A stretch of DNA of 64,000 nucleotides, from assembly GCA_946811185.2 (NCBI GenBank), contig OX328105.1:39482845-39546844 (forward strand), read 5' to 3'. Below the pieces are notes generated by a model, which had not been told where the DNA came from, ran no database searches, and was given only the letters and a program-made list of their open reading frames with translations. Within the stretch, counting starts at the first letter, position 1. Every line of letters starts with the position of its first letter. Positions 9,477-18,600 of the stretch are shown piece by piece. The DNA comes from Hippopus hippopus (Eukaryota > Mollusca > Bivalvia > Cardiida > Cardiidae). Both the position numbers and the translations under genes were made by a program.

Positions 9477-12400
9477 ATGCATTGGTTTATGGCCTATTTT
9501 TTTACTTTAGCTTTTATACTTTCCTCATGCACTATGGATACCATAATCCAGTGGAATTGTCGGGGTCTGAAGTCAAACTTTGACGAACTTTCCCTTTTAA
9601 TCAATGATCACAAACCAGTTGCTGTTTGTCTGCAAGAAACCTTCCTTAAACGGGAGGATGATATCACTATCAAATATCATTCCATTTACAATAAGATTTT
9701 TACCGAAGGCGAAAAAGCCAGAGGTGGTGTTTCTATTATTGTTAACAACAACATTCCTCATAAAGTTATCTCTCTTAATACAAACTTGCAAGCTGTTGCC
9801 ATCAGGTTATCTTTACACAGTGCTGTTACACTGTGTTCTTTATATCTCCCCCCGAGCACACCTATCAATGAGACCAATCTGAATGATCTCATTTCCCAAT
9901 TGCCATCCCCCTATATTCTTGCTGGTGACTTTAATGGTCACAATGTTATGTGGGGTTGCGATGACACTAACCAGAGAGGTTTACAGTTGGAGAGCTTCAT
10001 TTCGAACAACTCGTTGTCTTTCATGAATGATAACAAGTCCAAAACCTACTTGCATCCAGCAACTGGATCTTACTCTTCCATTGATTTAACCTTATGCAGC
10101 CCAGTCTTACTTCCCAATTTCACCTGGAAAGTGACTGAGGATTTGTGTGGAAGTGATCACTTCCCCATTATCTTTTCATCTACACAACCATCCAGCAATG
10201 TACGACCGCAGAAATGGAAGCTTTCCAAAGCCAATTGGAATAAATTTGAAACCCTCTGTGAACAGACCATTACACATGACAAATTTGGAGATTGCTATGA
10301 TCCTGCAAAACTTTTTACTTCCCTATTAATTGATGCAGCTAAACAGTCCGTCCCTCAGACCTCGACAAATCCAAAACGTCCTGACAAGCCTTGGTACAAT
10401 GATGATTGTAAACAGGCTGTCAGAGACAGAAAACAAGCCCTTAGAAAGTTTAACCTCAGGCCTACCAAAGAAAATCATAACTTATTCCGTATTTCCAGAG
10501 CAAAGGCTCGACGAACCATTAGAGAAAGTAAGCGCAAGGCTTGGAGACAATATGTCTCTAAATTAAATAGTAGAACTACTACTAAAAAAACCTGGGACAT
10601 GATCAGAAAGATCAATGGCAAAGGCCAGCCCCCTCTTAGTCACCTTAAAGTTAACAATACTTCGTTGGAATCACCCCAAAATATAGCTGATGCTCTCGCC
10701 GACACCTTTTGCAAAAAGTCTTCCTCTGCAAACTATTCTGAAAAGTTTCAGAGGAATAAAGCCAGAGAAGAAAAGAAAAAACTTAATTTCAATTCTTCTA
10801 ATTCAGAGCATTATAATAAACTCTTCACCTTTAAAGAATTAAAATCTGCTCTGAATAAAGCTCACGATTCTTCTCCTGGCCAAGATAAAGTTCATTACCA
10901 GTTTTTAAAGCACTTACCTTTTACTTCTCTCTCAATTTTACTTGATATTTTCAATGATATCTGGCAGTCAGGTGTTTTTCCTTCATCCTGGCGGGAAGCA
11001 CTAGTCATTCCTATCCCAAAACCTGGCAAGGATACTAGTGACCCGGCTAACTATCGGCCAATAGCTCTTACAAGTTGTCTCTGCAAGACCTTAGAACGTA
11101 TGGTCAATGACAGGCTTGTTTGGTTTTTAGAGAAAAACAACCTCATCGTTGATGTACAGAGTGGATTTCGACACCAACGTGGCACCATAGATCATCTTGT
11201 CCGCTTTGAAACCTTTGTCAGAGAAGCCTTTATTAATAGACAGCATGTAGTATCTGTCTTTTTCGACCTTGAAAGTGCTTACGATACGACTTGGAAATAC
11301 GGAATTCTTAAAGACTTGCATGACTTTGGTCTTCGAGGCCGTCTTCCTCTTTTTATTTCAGCCTTCTTGGATGAACGTCTTTTCCGCGTCCGAGTTGGTA
11401 ATACTGTCTCGGGAGCCCGTGAACAGGAGATGGGTGTACCCCAAGGATGTATTCTCTCTGTTACACTTTTCAGTGTGAAAATAAACAGTATAGTTAAAGC
11501 TATCTGTCCTGGTGTAGACTGTTCCCTTTATGTTGATGACTTCGTTATATGCTTCAGATCTCGAAATATGAATATTATTGAGAGACAACTTCAACAGTGT
11601 CTCAACAAGCTCCAAACGTGGTCTGATGAAAATGGCTTCAAATTCTCAAAGTCCAAAACTAAGTGCATGCACCTCTGTAATCTACGAGGTGTTCATCCAG
11701 ACCCTGAACTGTATTTGGACAAAACTAAAATTGAAGTCGTTTCTGAGTTTAAATTTCTTGGAGTCATCTTTGACAGAAAGCTTTCCTTCCTTCCTCACAT
11801 CACTGCACTTAAAAAGAAGTGCAAGAAGGCTCTTAATCTTCTTAAGGTTGTGGCCCATTCTGAATGGGGAGCAGACCGTAAAGTCCTCTTGCGGCTTTAT
11901 CGGTCTTTAGTTCGCTCCAAATTAGACTATGGATCTATTGTATACGGATCTGCCCGTAAATCTTACCTGAAAATTCTCGATTCTATACACCACGAAGGTC
12001 TTCGTCTTGTACTTGGAGCTTTCAAAACTTCTCCCGTGAATAGTCTCTATGTTGAGGCTAATGAACCTTCTCTTTCTTACAGGAGGGAAAAACTCTCGCT
12101 TCAATATCTTTTAAAACTGAAGTCCAATCGTTTTAATCCAACTCATAACATTGTTTTTAAACCTCAATATAAACATCTTTTTGAAAGGAAACCAAATGAT
12201 ATTCCTCCATTTGGTATCCGCATGGAGCCCATTGTAGATAACCTTGGCATAGACACTGAGTCTATTGCCGACTATAAAATCTCTGAAATCCCTCCATGGA
12301 CACTAAACAGTGCAGAATTCAGATTTGACCTTGCATCTGACAAAAAGTCTGTCACGGATAGAACTCTGTTTCATGCTAAATACAACGAGATAAAGGAGCA

Positions 12401-13211
12401 TTATTTTTCCTTCAAACCCATCTATACAGATGGATCTAAAGAGGGAAATTCTGTAGCAGCTGCCGCTGTTTATGGACAAAGGAGCCTAAAGTGTCGCCTT
12501 CCAAACAACTCCTCTATCTTCTCTGCTGAAATTAAAGCAATTGATCTTGCCCTTAATCTAGCTGAACGTTCTAATTGCAACCGTTTCATTATCTTCTCGG
12601 ACTCTTTGTCAACATTACATGCCCTTTCAAATCAATGCCTTGAGAATCCCTTAATCTGTAGTTTACTCGAAAGGATCTCACAAATTTCTTCTATGAATAG
12701 ATTGGTGTTCTGCTGGCTTCCAAGTCATGTAGGCATCAAAGGCAATGAAAATGCCGATAGGTCTGCCAAATCTGCACTTAACCTTCCCATTTCAGATTTT
12801 AAAGTTCCACACACTGATTTTAAATCCTCCGTTTTAACACATATCCAATCTTCTTGGCAATCCCAGTGGGATGCTGATGTTTTCAATAAACTGCATTCAG
12901 TTAAACCGTCCCTTGGCGAATGGTACCCCGTTTACAGGTCCGTTCGTCGAGAAGAAGTGATAATTGCACGACTTCGAATTGGCCATTCACGCATCACACA
13001 TTCCTGGCTCTTGACCAGAGACGATGCCCCTGAATGTATTCCATGCAATGCATCCTTTTCTATAAAACATATCCTACTAGATTGCATTGACTTTCAGCCA
13101 GTTCGTTCAAAATATTTCAACGTCGATAGTTTAAAGAATCTTTTTGATTCTGTCAGCGTTGAATCTATTATCGCTTTCATAAAGGAGATTGGCATTTACA
13201 ATAAACTGTGA
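9477..13211 (+). CDS. ORF2: endonuclease-reverse transcriptase-RNase H polyprotein (copy 1)
   Basis: This 1,244-aa enzyme would nick the target, prime cDNA synthesis and degrade the RNA strand. The APE-type endonuclease lies at ~20-235 with N27, E54, D151, N153, D203 and the SDH motif at 226-228. Reverse transcriptase lies at ~450-780: motif A FFDLESAYD with D597, motif B GVPQGCILS near 653, motif C YVDD at 685-688. RNase H lies at ~980-1,100 with D985, E1018, D1042 and D1094, all four acidic residues present. A CX2CX7HX4C knuckle (C1187, C1190, H1198, C1203) is typical of the I group. The first ATG after the ORF1 stop is used here; MDTIIQWNCRG at 9,534 (residue 20) is the start expected from homologues. 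Q469 and H566 replace P and R of copy 2 in conserved RT-region motifs (PGPD, GFRR), so copy 1 may be weakened. Confidence 0.95.
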   Translation: MHWFMAYFFTLAFILSSCTMDTIIQWNCRGLKSNFDELSLLINDHKPVAVCLQETFLKREDDITIKYHSIYNKIFTEGEKARGGVSIIVNNNIPHKVISLNTNLQAVAIRLSLHSAVTLCSLYLPPSTPINETNLNDLISQLPSPYILAGDFNGHNVMWGCDDTNQRGLQLESFISNNSLSFMNDNKSKTYLHPATGSYSSIDLTLCSPVLLPNFTWKVTEDLCGSDHFPIIFSSTQPSSNVRPQKWKLSKANWNKFETLCEQTITHDKFGDCYDPAKLFTSLLIDAAKQSVPQTSTNPKRPDKPWYNDDCKQAVRDRKQALRKFNLRPTKENHNLFRISRAKARRTIRESKRKAWRQYVSKLNSRTTTKKTWDMIRKINGKGQPPLSHLKVNNTSLESPQNIADALADTFCKKSSSANYSEKFQRNKAREEKKKLNFNSSNSEHYNKLFTFKELKSALNKAHDSSPGQDKVHYQFLKHLPFTSLSILLDIFNDIWQSGVFPSSWREALVIPIPKPGKDTSDPANYRPIALTSCLCKTLERMVNDRLVWFLEKNNLIVDVQSGFRHQRGTIDHLVRFETFVREAFINRQHVVSVFFDLESAYDTTWKYGILKDLHDFGLRGRLPLFISAFLDERLFRVRVGNTVSGAREQEMGVPQGCILSVTLFSVKINSIVKAICPGVDCSLYVDDFVICFRSRNMNIIERQLQQCLNKLQTWSDENGFKFSKSKTKCMHLCNLRGVHPDPELYLDKTKIEVVSEFKFLGVIFDRKLSFLPHITALKKKCKKALNLLKVVAHSEWGADRKVLLRLYRSLVRSKLDYGSIVYGSARKSYLKILDSIHHEGLRLVLGAFKTSPVNSLYVEANEPSLSYRREKLSLQYLLKLKSNRFNPTHNIVFKPQYKHLFERKPNDIPPFGIRMEPIVDNLGIDTESIADYKISEIPPWTLNSAEFRFDLASDKKSVTDRTLFHAKYNEIKEHYFSFKPIYTDGSKEGNSVAAAAVYGQRSLKCRLPNNSSIFSAEIKAIDLALNLAERSNCNRFIIFSDSLSTLHALSNQCLENPLICSLLERISQISSMNRLVFCWLPSHVGIKGNENADRSAKSALNLPISDFKVPHTDFKSSVLTHIQSSWQSQWDADVFNKLHSVKPSLGEWYPVYRSVRREEVIIARLRIGHSRITHSWLLTRDDAPECIPCNASFSIKHILLDCIDFQPVRSKYFNVDSLKNLFDSVSVESIIAFIKEIGIYNKL

Positions 13212-13279
13212 TATTTACTCTTGCGTTTCTTACCCATCTTTTTACAACATTCTTTATTCCTTTAATATTCAGTTTGCAT

Positions 13280-13369
13280 CTCCTTAATGGGAGGATTAGC
13301 CCTCTTGGGGGCATCTTATCTCATTGGAGACGGACCTCTTTAATGGGAGTATACTGATCCCATTGGAGG
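13280..13369 (+). ncRNA. Two related 3' UTR stem-loops, copy 1
   Basis: Hairpin 1 (13,280-13,329) pairs CTCC with GGAG and AATGGGA with TCTCATT, around an inner GCCC/GGGC stem. Hairpin 2 (13,335-13,369) pairs CCTC with GAGG and AATGGGA with TCCCATT. The similar arms suggest an old duplication. Such 3' UTR structures can be recognised by the element's own RT; that is known for some non-LTR families and inferred here. Confidence 0.55.
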
Positions 13370-13446
13370 CTCCAATCTTTACTAGTTTTAACACTCATTT
13401 CCAAGGAAAAGAAATTTTCTCAGTCTTACCCATTAATATAGAACTT

Positions 13447-13477
13447 TTGAGTAGGCAGGGAATACCCAGCCACTCAA
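13447..13477 (+). ncRNA. 3' UTR hairpin TTGAGT/ACTCAA, copy 1
   Basis: A 31-nt hairpin: TTGAGT pairs with ACTCAA, GGC with GCC and GGG with CCC around the loop AATA, with one bulged A and an A-A mismatch. The same hairpin is at 19,647-19,677 in copy 2, where a diverged second version follows at 19,811-19,841. Confidence 0.6.
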
Positions 13478-13818
13478 TATCATATTTTATGCACATTATA
13501 AATGACACATATTTCTTCTTCATTTAAAAACTTCTCATTATCAATCCAACATTTAGTTCAAACCTTACCCCCAGCTGGGCGGGGGGATAGAAATAGCTCA
13601 GCTGTCGCACTACAGCAGGGGTAAGACCCCCCCACTGTGCCTGCCTGTTTGCCGTGGGCTGCAACTCGTGTCGTTCGATGACGGGATCCTGGTGGTTGAG
13701 TGGATTCAGAGTATGGCCCTTTGATAGCTCTGTTTTTGCAACACACCACTTTGGCCTTGAACTGAACTAAACGAGGGGTCAGGAAGGCCCGTCCTGATCA
13801 ATCGGCTGGTCATGCCGA

Positions 13819-13916
13819 GCCCTAGGGTGTTTCTCTGACTGTTTTCTTTTACACATACATACACAGATACATTATTTCTCTGTCATGAGTTGCTGTATGT
13901 CAATACCCTAGAAGGC
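13819..13916 (+). ncRNA. Conserved long-range stem in the 5' UTR of copy 2
   Basis: CTAGGGT (13,822-13,828) pairs with ACCCTAG (13,905-13,911), extended by GCC/GGC past an AA bulge. Relative to copy 1 the innermost C-G pair has become T-A and a G-T wobble has become G-C, while the ~76-nt loop is unrelated. Confidence 0.55.
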
Positions 13917-14047
13917 GGTGGCTCATGGGCTAATCGGGTGAAAGTCTGGTGTTTGATTGACACTTGTAAATGCCCAAAGACAGTCTATGCTTGGTATGAC
14001 ATTCTGCGGGCCTACATTTGTCCGGTCTAGCCCTTTCACTTCGAGTA

Positions 14048-14141
14048 TATCACCGATGTATCCTTGTCATGATCTGAGTTAGGTTTCCCCGGATCATGTC
14101 CCCTTGTTGGGCTCCGAGGCGGGTGGGGAGCATCGGTGATG
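14048..14141 (+). ncRNA. Multi-branched RNA domain just upstream of ORF1, copy 2
   Basis: The outer stem pairs TATCACCGATG (14,048-14,058) with CATCGGTGATG (14,131-14,141). The inner hairpin pairs CATGATCTG (14,068-14,076) with CGGATCATG (14,090-14,098); a CTCC/GGAG hairpin (14,112-14,115 with 14,127-14,130) follows. Compared with copy 1, one outer C-G pair is T-A, one T-G wobble is C-G, and one inner G-C pair is A-T, so pairing is preserved. Confidence 0.55.
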
Positions 14142-14158
14142 AATATTCAACAACAACT

Positions 14159-15661
14159 ATGGCTTCTCAAAAAAAGGCCAAGCGTGTACTCTCTGACTCA
14201 GATTCTGAATCAGAATACTCAAGACCTTCAACAACTTTTGCTCGCTTTTTAGTTATTGAATCAGTTGACTCTTCTGAACCAGTAACAAAACTCTCACCTT
14301 TTATCATTGAAAAATCTATCTCATCAATCTTAGGCACACCAAAATCTGTTAAAAAACTTAAAAATGAAACCTTGCTTGTTGAGTGCTTCTCGCAACAACA
14401 AGTTAGAAACCTGCTTGGACACAAGAAACTTTTCAATCTTGATGTCAAAATCTTTCCTCACAAGACCCTTAATACCTCCAAGGGGGTCATTAGATGCAAA
14501 GAATTAAGCTTCTGTGACTCTTTGGAGGAAATCAAAACAAACCTCAAAAGCCAGGCTGTGTCTGATGTGAAAAGAATTTCAGTTCTCAGAAATGGCATTC
14601 GTAGAGATACACATACCTATATCTTAACATTCTCTACGCCAACTCTCCCTACTTCAGTTAAAGTTGGATTTCAATCGGTCAAGGTCGATGTTTATGTGCC
14701 TAATCCGTTGCGCTGTTACAGATGCCAACGGTACGGCCATCATGAAAGTAACTGCAGAAGCACACCTGTTTGTCCCAAATGTGCTTTTGAAGGGGAAGAC
14801 CATGACCAAAAGACTTGCAATAACCCCCTTCTCTGTGTCAATTGCAAGTCTTCTCATCCTACCTATTCCAAAGAATGTCCAGTTTGGAAAGAGGAGAAAG
14901 AAATCCTGTCAATCAAGTTTAAGGAGAATGTTACCTTCTTGGAAGCCAGGAAAACAGTTGAAAAACGCAGGTCTGATCAGGCTTTGTTGAGCAAAAGCAC
15001 AACATATGCAAATGTTGCTTCTCCTTTGCCTGCAAATGGACATTGTCCAACCTGCGAACTGTTGGCTAAAAAACTTCTCCGAAAGTTTCCTGAAATGACT
15101 GATGAACTGAAAGCTCTCATTCCCAATGTCCAAATTCCAACACCTTCTACTCAGACTCAGCCTGCGTCTGAAACAAACAAAACTTCTACACCCTCAAAAT
15201 CCACAGACTCTCAAAGTATCTCTTCACAAAAAACTTCAAAACCATCTACCTCCTCACAAAATATCTCTTCGAAAAAAGCTTCAAAGCCATCTCCCCCTTC
15301 ACAACAGCCTCCAAAGAAACCCCAACCTCCATCTTCACAGTCTACAACTAAATCTAACGTCTCATCTAAAGAGAGCAAATCTAATCATGCACCCCGATCT
15401 CCTAAAAGATCTTCTTCGAAATCGAAACCACAACCCAGAGATACCCATGAATCTTGTGAAATCACAATCAGAGTAAATGATCCTGTCCCTACCTCCAATA
15501 GATTTTCGGAGCTAGAGGACATGGATGCAGATGCTGAGAATCTGGAAGGTGAGGCTTCAGATTCGGAAGTCTCTATCTGGTCGATTTCTAAGGATCCTTG
15601 GAACAAGGACACTGACACTTGGCACTCGTCCATACCCGAGACAAGTGTAATGAAATCTTAA
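14159..15661 (+). CDS. ORF1: Gag-like nucleic-acid-binding protein with three CCHC zinc knuckles (copy 2)
   Basis: This 500-aa protein is the counterpart of the copy 1 ORF1 and should package element RNA. Zinc knuckles lie at 186-199 (CX2CX4HX4C), 205-220 (CX2CX6HX4C) and 226-240 (CX2CX3HX6C). The Ser/Pro/Lys-rich linker carries the same 15-aa pair (QSISSQKTSKPSTSS, QNISSKKASKPSPPS), and the acidic tail ends in DPWNKD and VMKS as in copy 1. The start at 14,159 is supported by the shared MASQKKAK and an A at -3 with G at +4; an in-frame ATG at 14,096 would add 21 residues but lies inside the 5' UTR stem. The N-terminal two thirds diverge strongly from copy 1 while the last ~150 residues are close to 90% identical. 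ORF2 follows in the same frame after 15 bp. Confidence 0.9.
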   Translation: MASQKKAKRVLSDSDSESEYSRPSTTFARFLVIESVDSSEPVTKLSPFIIEKSISSILGTPKSVKKLKNETLLVECFSQQQVRNLLGHKKLFNLDVKIFPHKTLNTSKGVIRCKELSFCDSLEEIKTNLKSQAVSDVKRISVLRNGIRRDTHTYILTFSTPTLPTSVKVGFQSVKVDVYVPNPLRCYRCQRYGHHESNCRSTPVCPKCAFEGEDHDQKTCNNPLLCVNCKSSHPTYSKECPVWKEEKEILSIKFKENVTFLEARKTVEKRRSDQALLSKSTTYANVASPLPANGHCPTCELLAKKLLRKFPEMTDELKALIPNVQIPTPSTQTQPASETNKTSTPSKSTDSQSISSQKTSKPSTSSQNISSKKASKPSPPSQQPPKKPQPPSSQSTTKSNVSSKESKSNHAPRSPKRSSSKSKPQPRDTHESCEITIRVNDPVPTSNRFSELEDMDADAENLEGEASDSEVSIWSISKDPWNKDTDTWHSSIPETSVMKS

Positions 15662-15676
15662 TCAATCTATTTTAAA

Positions 15677-18600
15677 ATGCATTGGTTTACGGCCTCTTTT
15701 TTTACGTTAGCTTTTATACTTTCTTCATGCACAATGGATACCATTATCCAATGGAATTGTCGAGGTCTGAAGTCAAACTTTGATGAACTTTCCCTTTTAA
15801 TCAATGATCACAAACCAGTTGCTGTTTGTCTGCAAGAAACCTTCCTTAAACGGGAGGATGATATCTCTATCAAATATCATTCCATTTACAATAAAATCTT
15901 TACCGAAGGCGAAAAAGCCAGAGGTGGTGTTTCTATTATTGTTAACAACAACATTCCTCATAAAGTTATCTCTCTTAATACAAACTTGCAAGCTGTTGCC
16001 ATCAGGTTATCTTTACACAGTGCTGTTACACTGTGTTCTTTATATCTCCCCCCGAGCACACCTATCAATGAGACCAATCTGAATGATCTCATTTCCCAAT
16101 TGCCATCCCCCTATATTCTTGCTGGTGACTTTAATGGTCACAATGTTGTGTGGGGTTGTGATGACACTAACCAGAGAGGTTTACAGTTGGAGAGCTTCAT
16201 TTCGAACAACTCTTTGTCTTTCATGAATGATAACAAGTCCAAAACCTACTTGCATCCAGCAACTGGATCTTACTCTTCCATTGATTTAACCTTATGCAGC
16301 CCAGTCTTACTTCCCAATTTCACCTGGAAAGTGACTGAGGATTTGTGTGGAAGTGATCACTTCCCCATTATCTTTTCATCTACACAACCATCCAGCAATG
16401 TACGACCGCAGAAATGGAAGCTTTCCAAAGCCAATTGGAATAAATTTGAAACCCTCTGTGAACAGACCATTACACATGACAAATTTGGAGATTGCGATGA
16501 TCCTGCAAAACTTTTTACTTCCCTATTAATTGATGCAGCTAAACAGTCCGTCCCTCAGACCTCGACAAATCCAAAACGTCCTGACAAGCCTTGGTACAAT
16601 GATGATTGTAAACAGGCTGTCAGAGACAGAAAACAAGCCCTTAGAAAGTTTAACCTCAGGCCTACCAAAGAAAATCATAACTTATTCCGTATTTCCAGAG
16701 CAAAGGCTCGACGAACCATTAGAGAAAGTAAGCGCAAGGCTTGGAGACAATATGTCTCTAAATTAAATAGTAGAACTACTACTAAAAAAACCTGGGACAT
16801 GATCAGAAAGATCAATGGCAAAGGCCAGCCCCCTCTTAGTCACCTTAAAGTTAACAATACTTCGTTGGAATCACCCCAAAATATAGCTGATGCTCTCGCC
16901 GACACCTTTTGCAAAAAGTCTTCCTCTGCAAACTATTCTGAAAAGTTTCAGAGGAATAAAGCCAGAGAAGAAAAGAAAAAACTTAATTTCAATTCTTCTA
17001 ATTCAGAGCATTATAATAAACTCTTCACCTTTAAAGAATTAAGATCTGCTCTGAATAAAGCTCACGATTCTTCTCCTGGCCCAGATAAAGTTCATTACCA
17101 GTTTTTAAAACACTTACCTTTTACTTCTCTCTCAGTTTTACTTGATATTTTCAATGATATCTGGCAGTCAGGTGTTTTTCCTTCATCCTGGCGGGAAGCA
17201 CTAGTCATTCCTATCCCAAAACCTGGCAAGGATACTAGTGACCCGGCTAACTATCGGCCAATAGCTCTTACAAGTTGTCTCTGCAAGACCTTAGAACGTA
17301 TGGTCAATGACAGGCTTGTTTGGTTTTTAGAGAAAAACAACCTCATCGTTGATGTACAGAGTGGATTTCGACGCCAACGTGGCACCATAGATCATCTTGT
17401 CCGCTTTGAAACCTTTGTCAGAGAAGCCTTTATTAATAGACAGCATGTAGTATCTGTCTTTTTCGACCTTGAAAGTGCTTACGATACGACTTGGAAATAC
17501 GGAATTCTTAAAGACTTGCATGACTTTGGTCTTCGAGGCCGTCTTCCTCTTTTTATTTCAGCCTTCTTGGATGAACGTCTTTTCCGCGTCCGAGTTGGTA
17601 ATACTGTCTCGGGAGCCCGTGAACAGGAGATGGGTGTACCCCAAGGATGTATTCTCTCTGTTACACTTTTCAGTGTGAAAATAAACAGTATAGTTAAAGC
17701 TATCTGTCCTGGTGTAGACTGTTCCCTTTATGTTGATGACTTCGTTATATGCTTCAGATCTCGAAATATGAATATTATTGAGAGACAACTTCAACAGTGT
17801 CTCAACAAGCTCCAAACGTGGTCTGATGAAAATGGCTTCAAATTCTCAAAGTCCAAAACTAAGTGCATGCACCTCTGTAATCTACGAGGTGTTCATCCAG
17901 ACCCTGAACTGTATTTGGACAAAACTAAAATTGAAGTCGTTTCTGAGTTTAAATTTCTTGGAGTCATCTTTGACAGAAAGCTTTCCTTCCTTCCTCACAT
18001 CACTGCACTTAAAAAGAAGTGCAAGAAGGCTCTTAATCTTCTTAAGGTTGTGGCCCATTCTGAATGGGGAGCAGACCGTAAAGTCCTCTTGCGGCTTTAT
18101 CGGTCTTTAGTTCGCTCCAAATTAGACTATGGATCTATTGTATACGGATCTGCCCGTAAATCTTACCTGAAAATTCTCGATTCTATACACCACGAAGGTC
18201 TACGTCTTGTACTTGGAGCTTTCAGAACTTCTCCCGTCAATAGTCTCTATGTTGAGGCTAATGAACCTTCTCTTTCTTACAGGAGGGAAAAACTCTCGCT
18301 TCAATATCTTTTAAAACTGAAGTCCAATCGTTTTAATCCAACTCATAACATTGTTTTTAAACCTCAATATAAACATCTTTTCGAAAGGAAACCAAATGAT
18401 ATTCCTCCATTTGGTATCCGCATGGAGCCCATTGTAGATAACCTTGGCATAGACACTGAGTCTATTGCCGACTATAAAATCTCTGAAATCCCTCCATGGA
18501 CACTAAATAGTGCAGAATTCAGATTTGACCTTGCGTCTGACAAAAAGTCTGTCACGGATAGAACTGTGTTTCATGCTAGATACAACGAGATAAAGGAGCA

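Larger units (their letters stand above)
7324..13565 (+). mobile_element. Non-LTR retrotransposon, I-superfamily (I/Nimb-like), copy 1, 3'-truncated
   Basis: This element begins with TACCCCCAGCTGGGCGGGG exactly where the monomer sequence breaks after 7,323. It has a 626-bp 5' UTR, ORF1 (7,950-9,461), ORF2 (9,477-13,211) and about 354 bp of 3' UTR. No LTRs are present. The ORF2 order endonuclease, RT, RNase H and C-terminal CCHC, with an ORF1 of three zinc knuckles, is the layout of the I superfamily. The 3' UTR stops at 'ttcaaacc' and the next base-pairs are the 5' end of copy 2, so about 245 bp that copy 2 carries at its 3' end, including its CATT-repeat tail, are missing. Both ORFs are intact. 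Confidence 0.93.
13212..13565 (+). other. 3' UTR of copy 1 (truncated)
   Basis: This follows the ORF2 stop without further genes. It contains three stem-loops (13,280-13,329; 13,335-13,369; 13,447-13,477) that also occur in copy 2. It ends at 'ttcaaacct' and abuts copy 2. The second TTGAGT/ACTCAA hairpin, the GCGC-rich terminus and the CATT tail of copy 2 are absent. Confidence 0.85.
13566..14158 (+). promoter_or_regulatory. 5' UTR of copy 2 (expected internal promoter)
   Basis: The first ~260 bp match copy 1 almost base for base, the segment 13,830-13,904 does not align with it, and the part before ORF1 is conserved with paired changes. The 33-bp length difference from copy 1 lies mainly in the non-aligning segment. 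Promoter activity is inferred from the family only. Confidence 0.7.

Noticed and set aside
13558..13749. Minus-strand frame in the retrotransposon 5' end (also 7,295-7,507)
   Set aside because: It is shared only because the first 260 bp are nearly identical in the copies, and it has no recognisable domain. An antisense product cannot be excluded but is unsupported.
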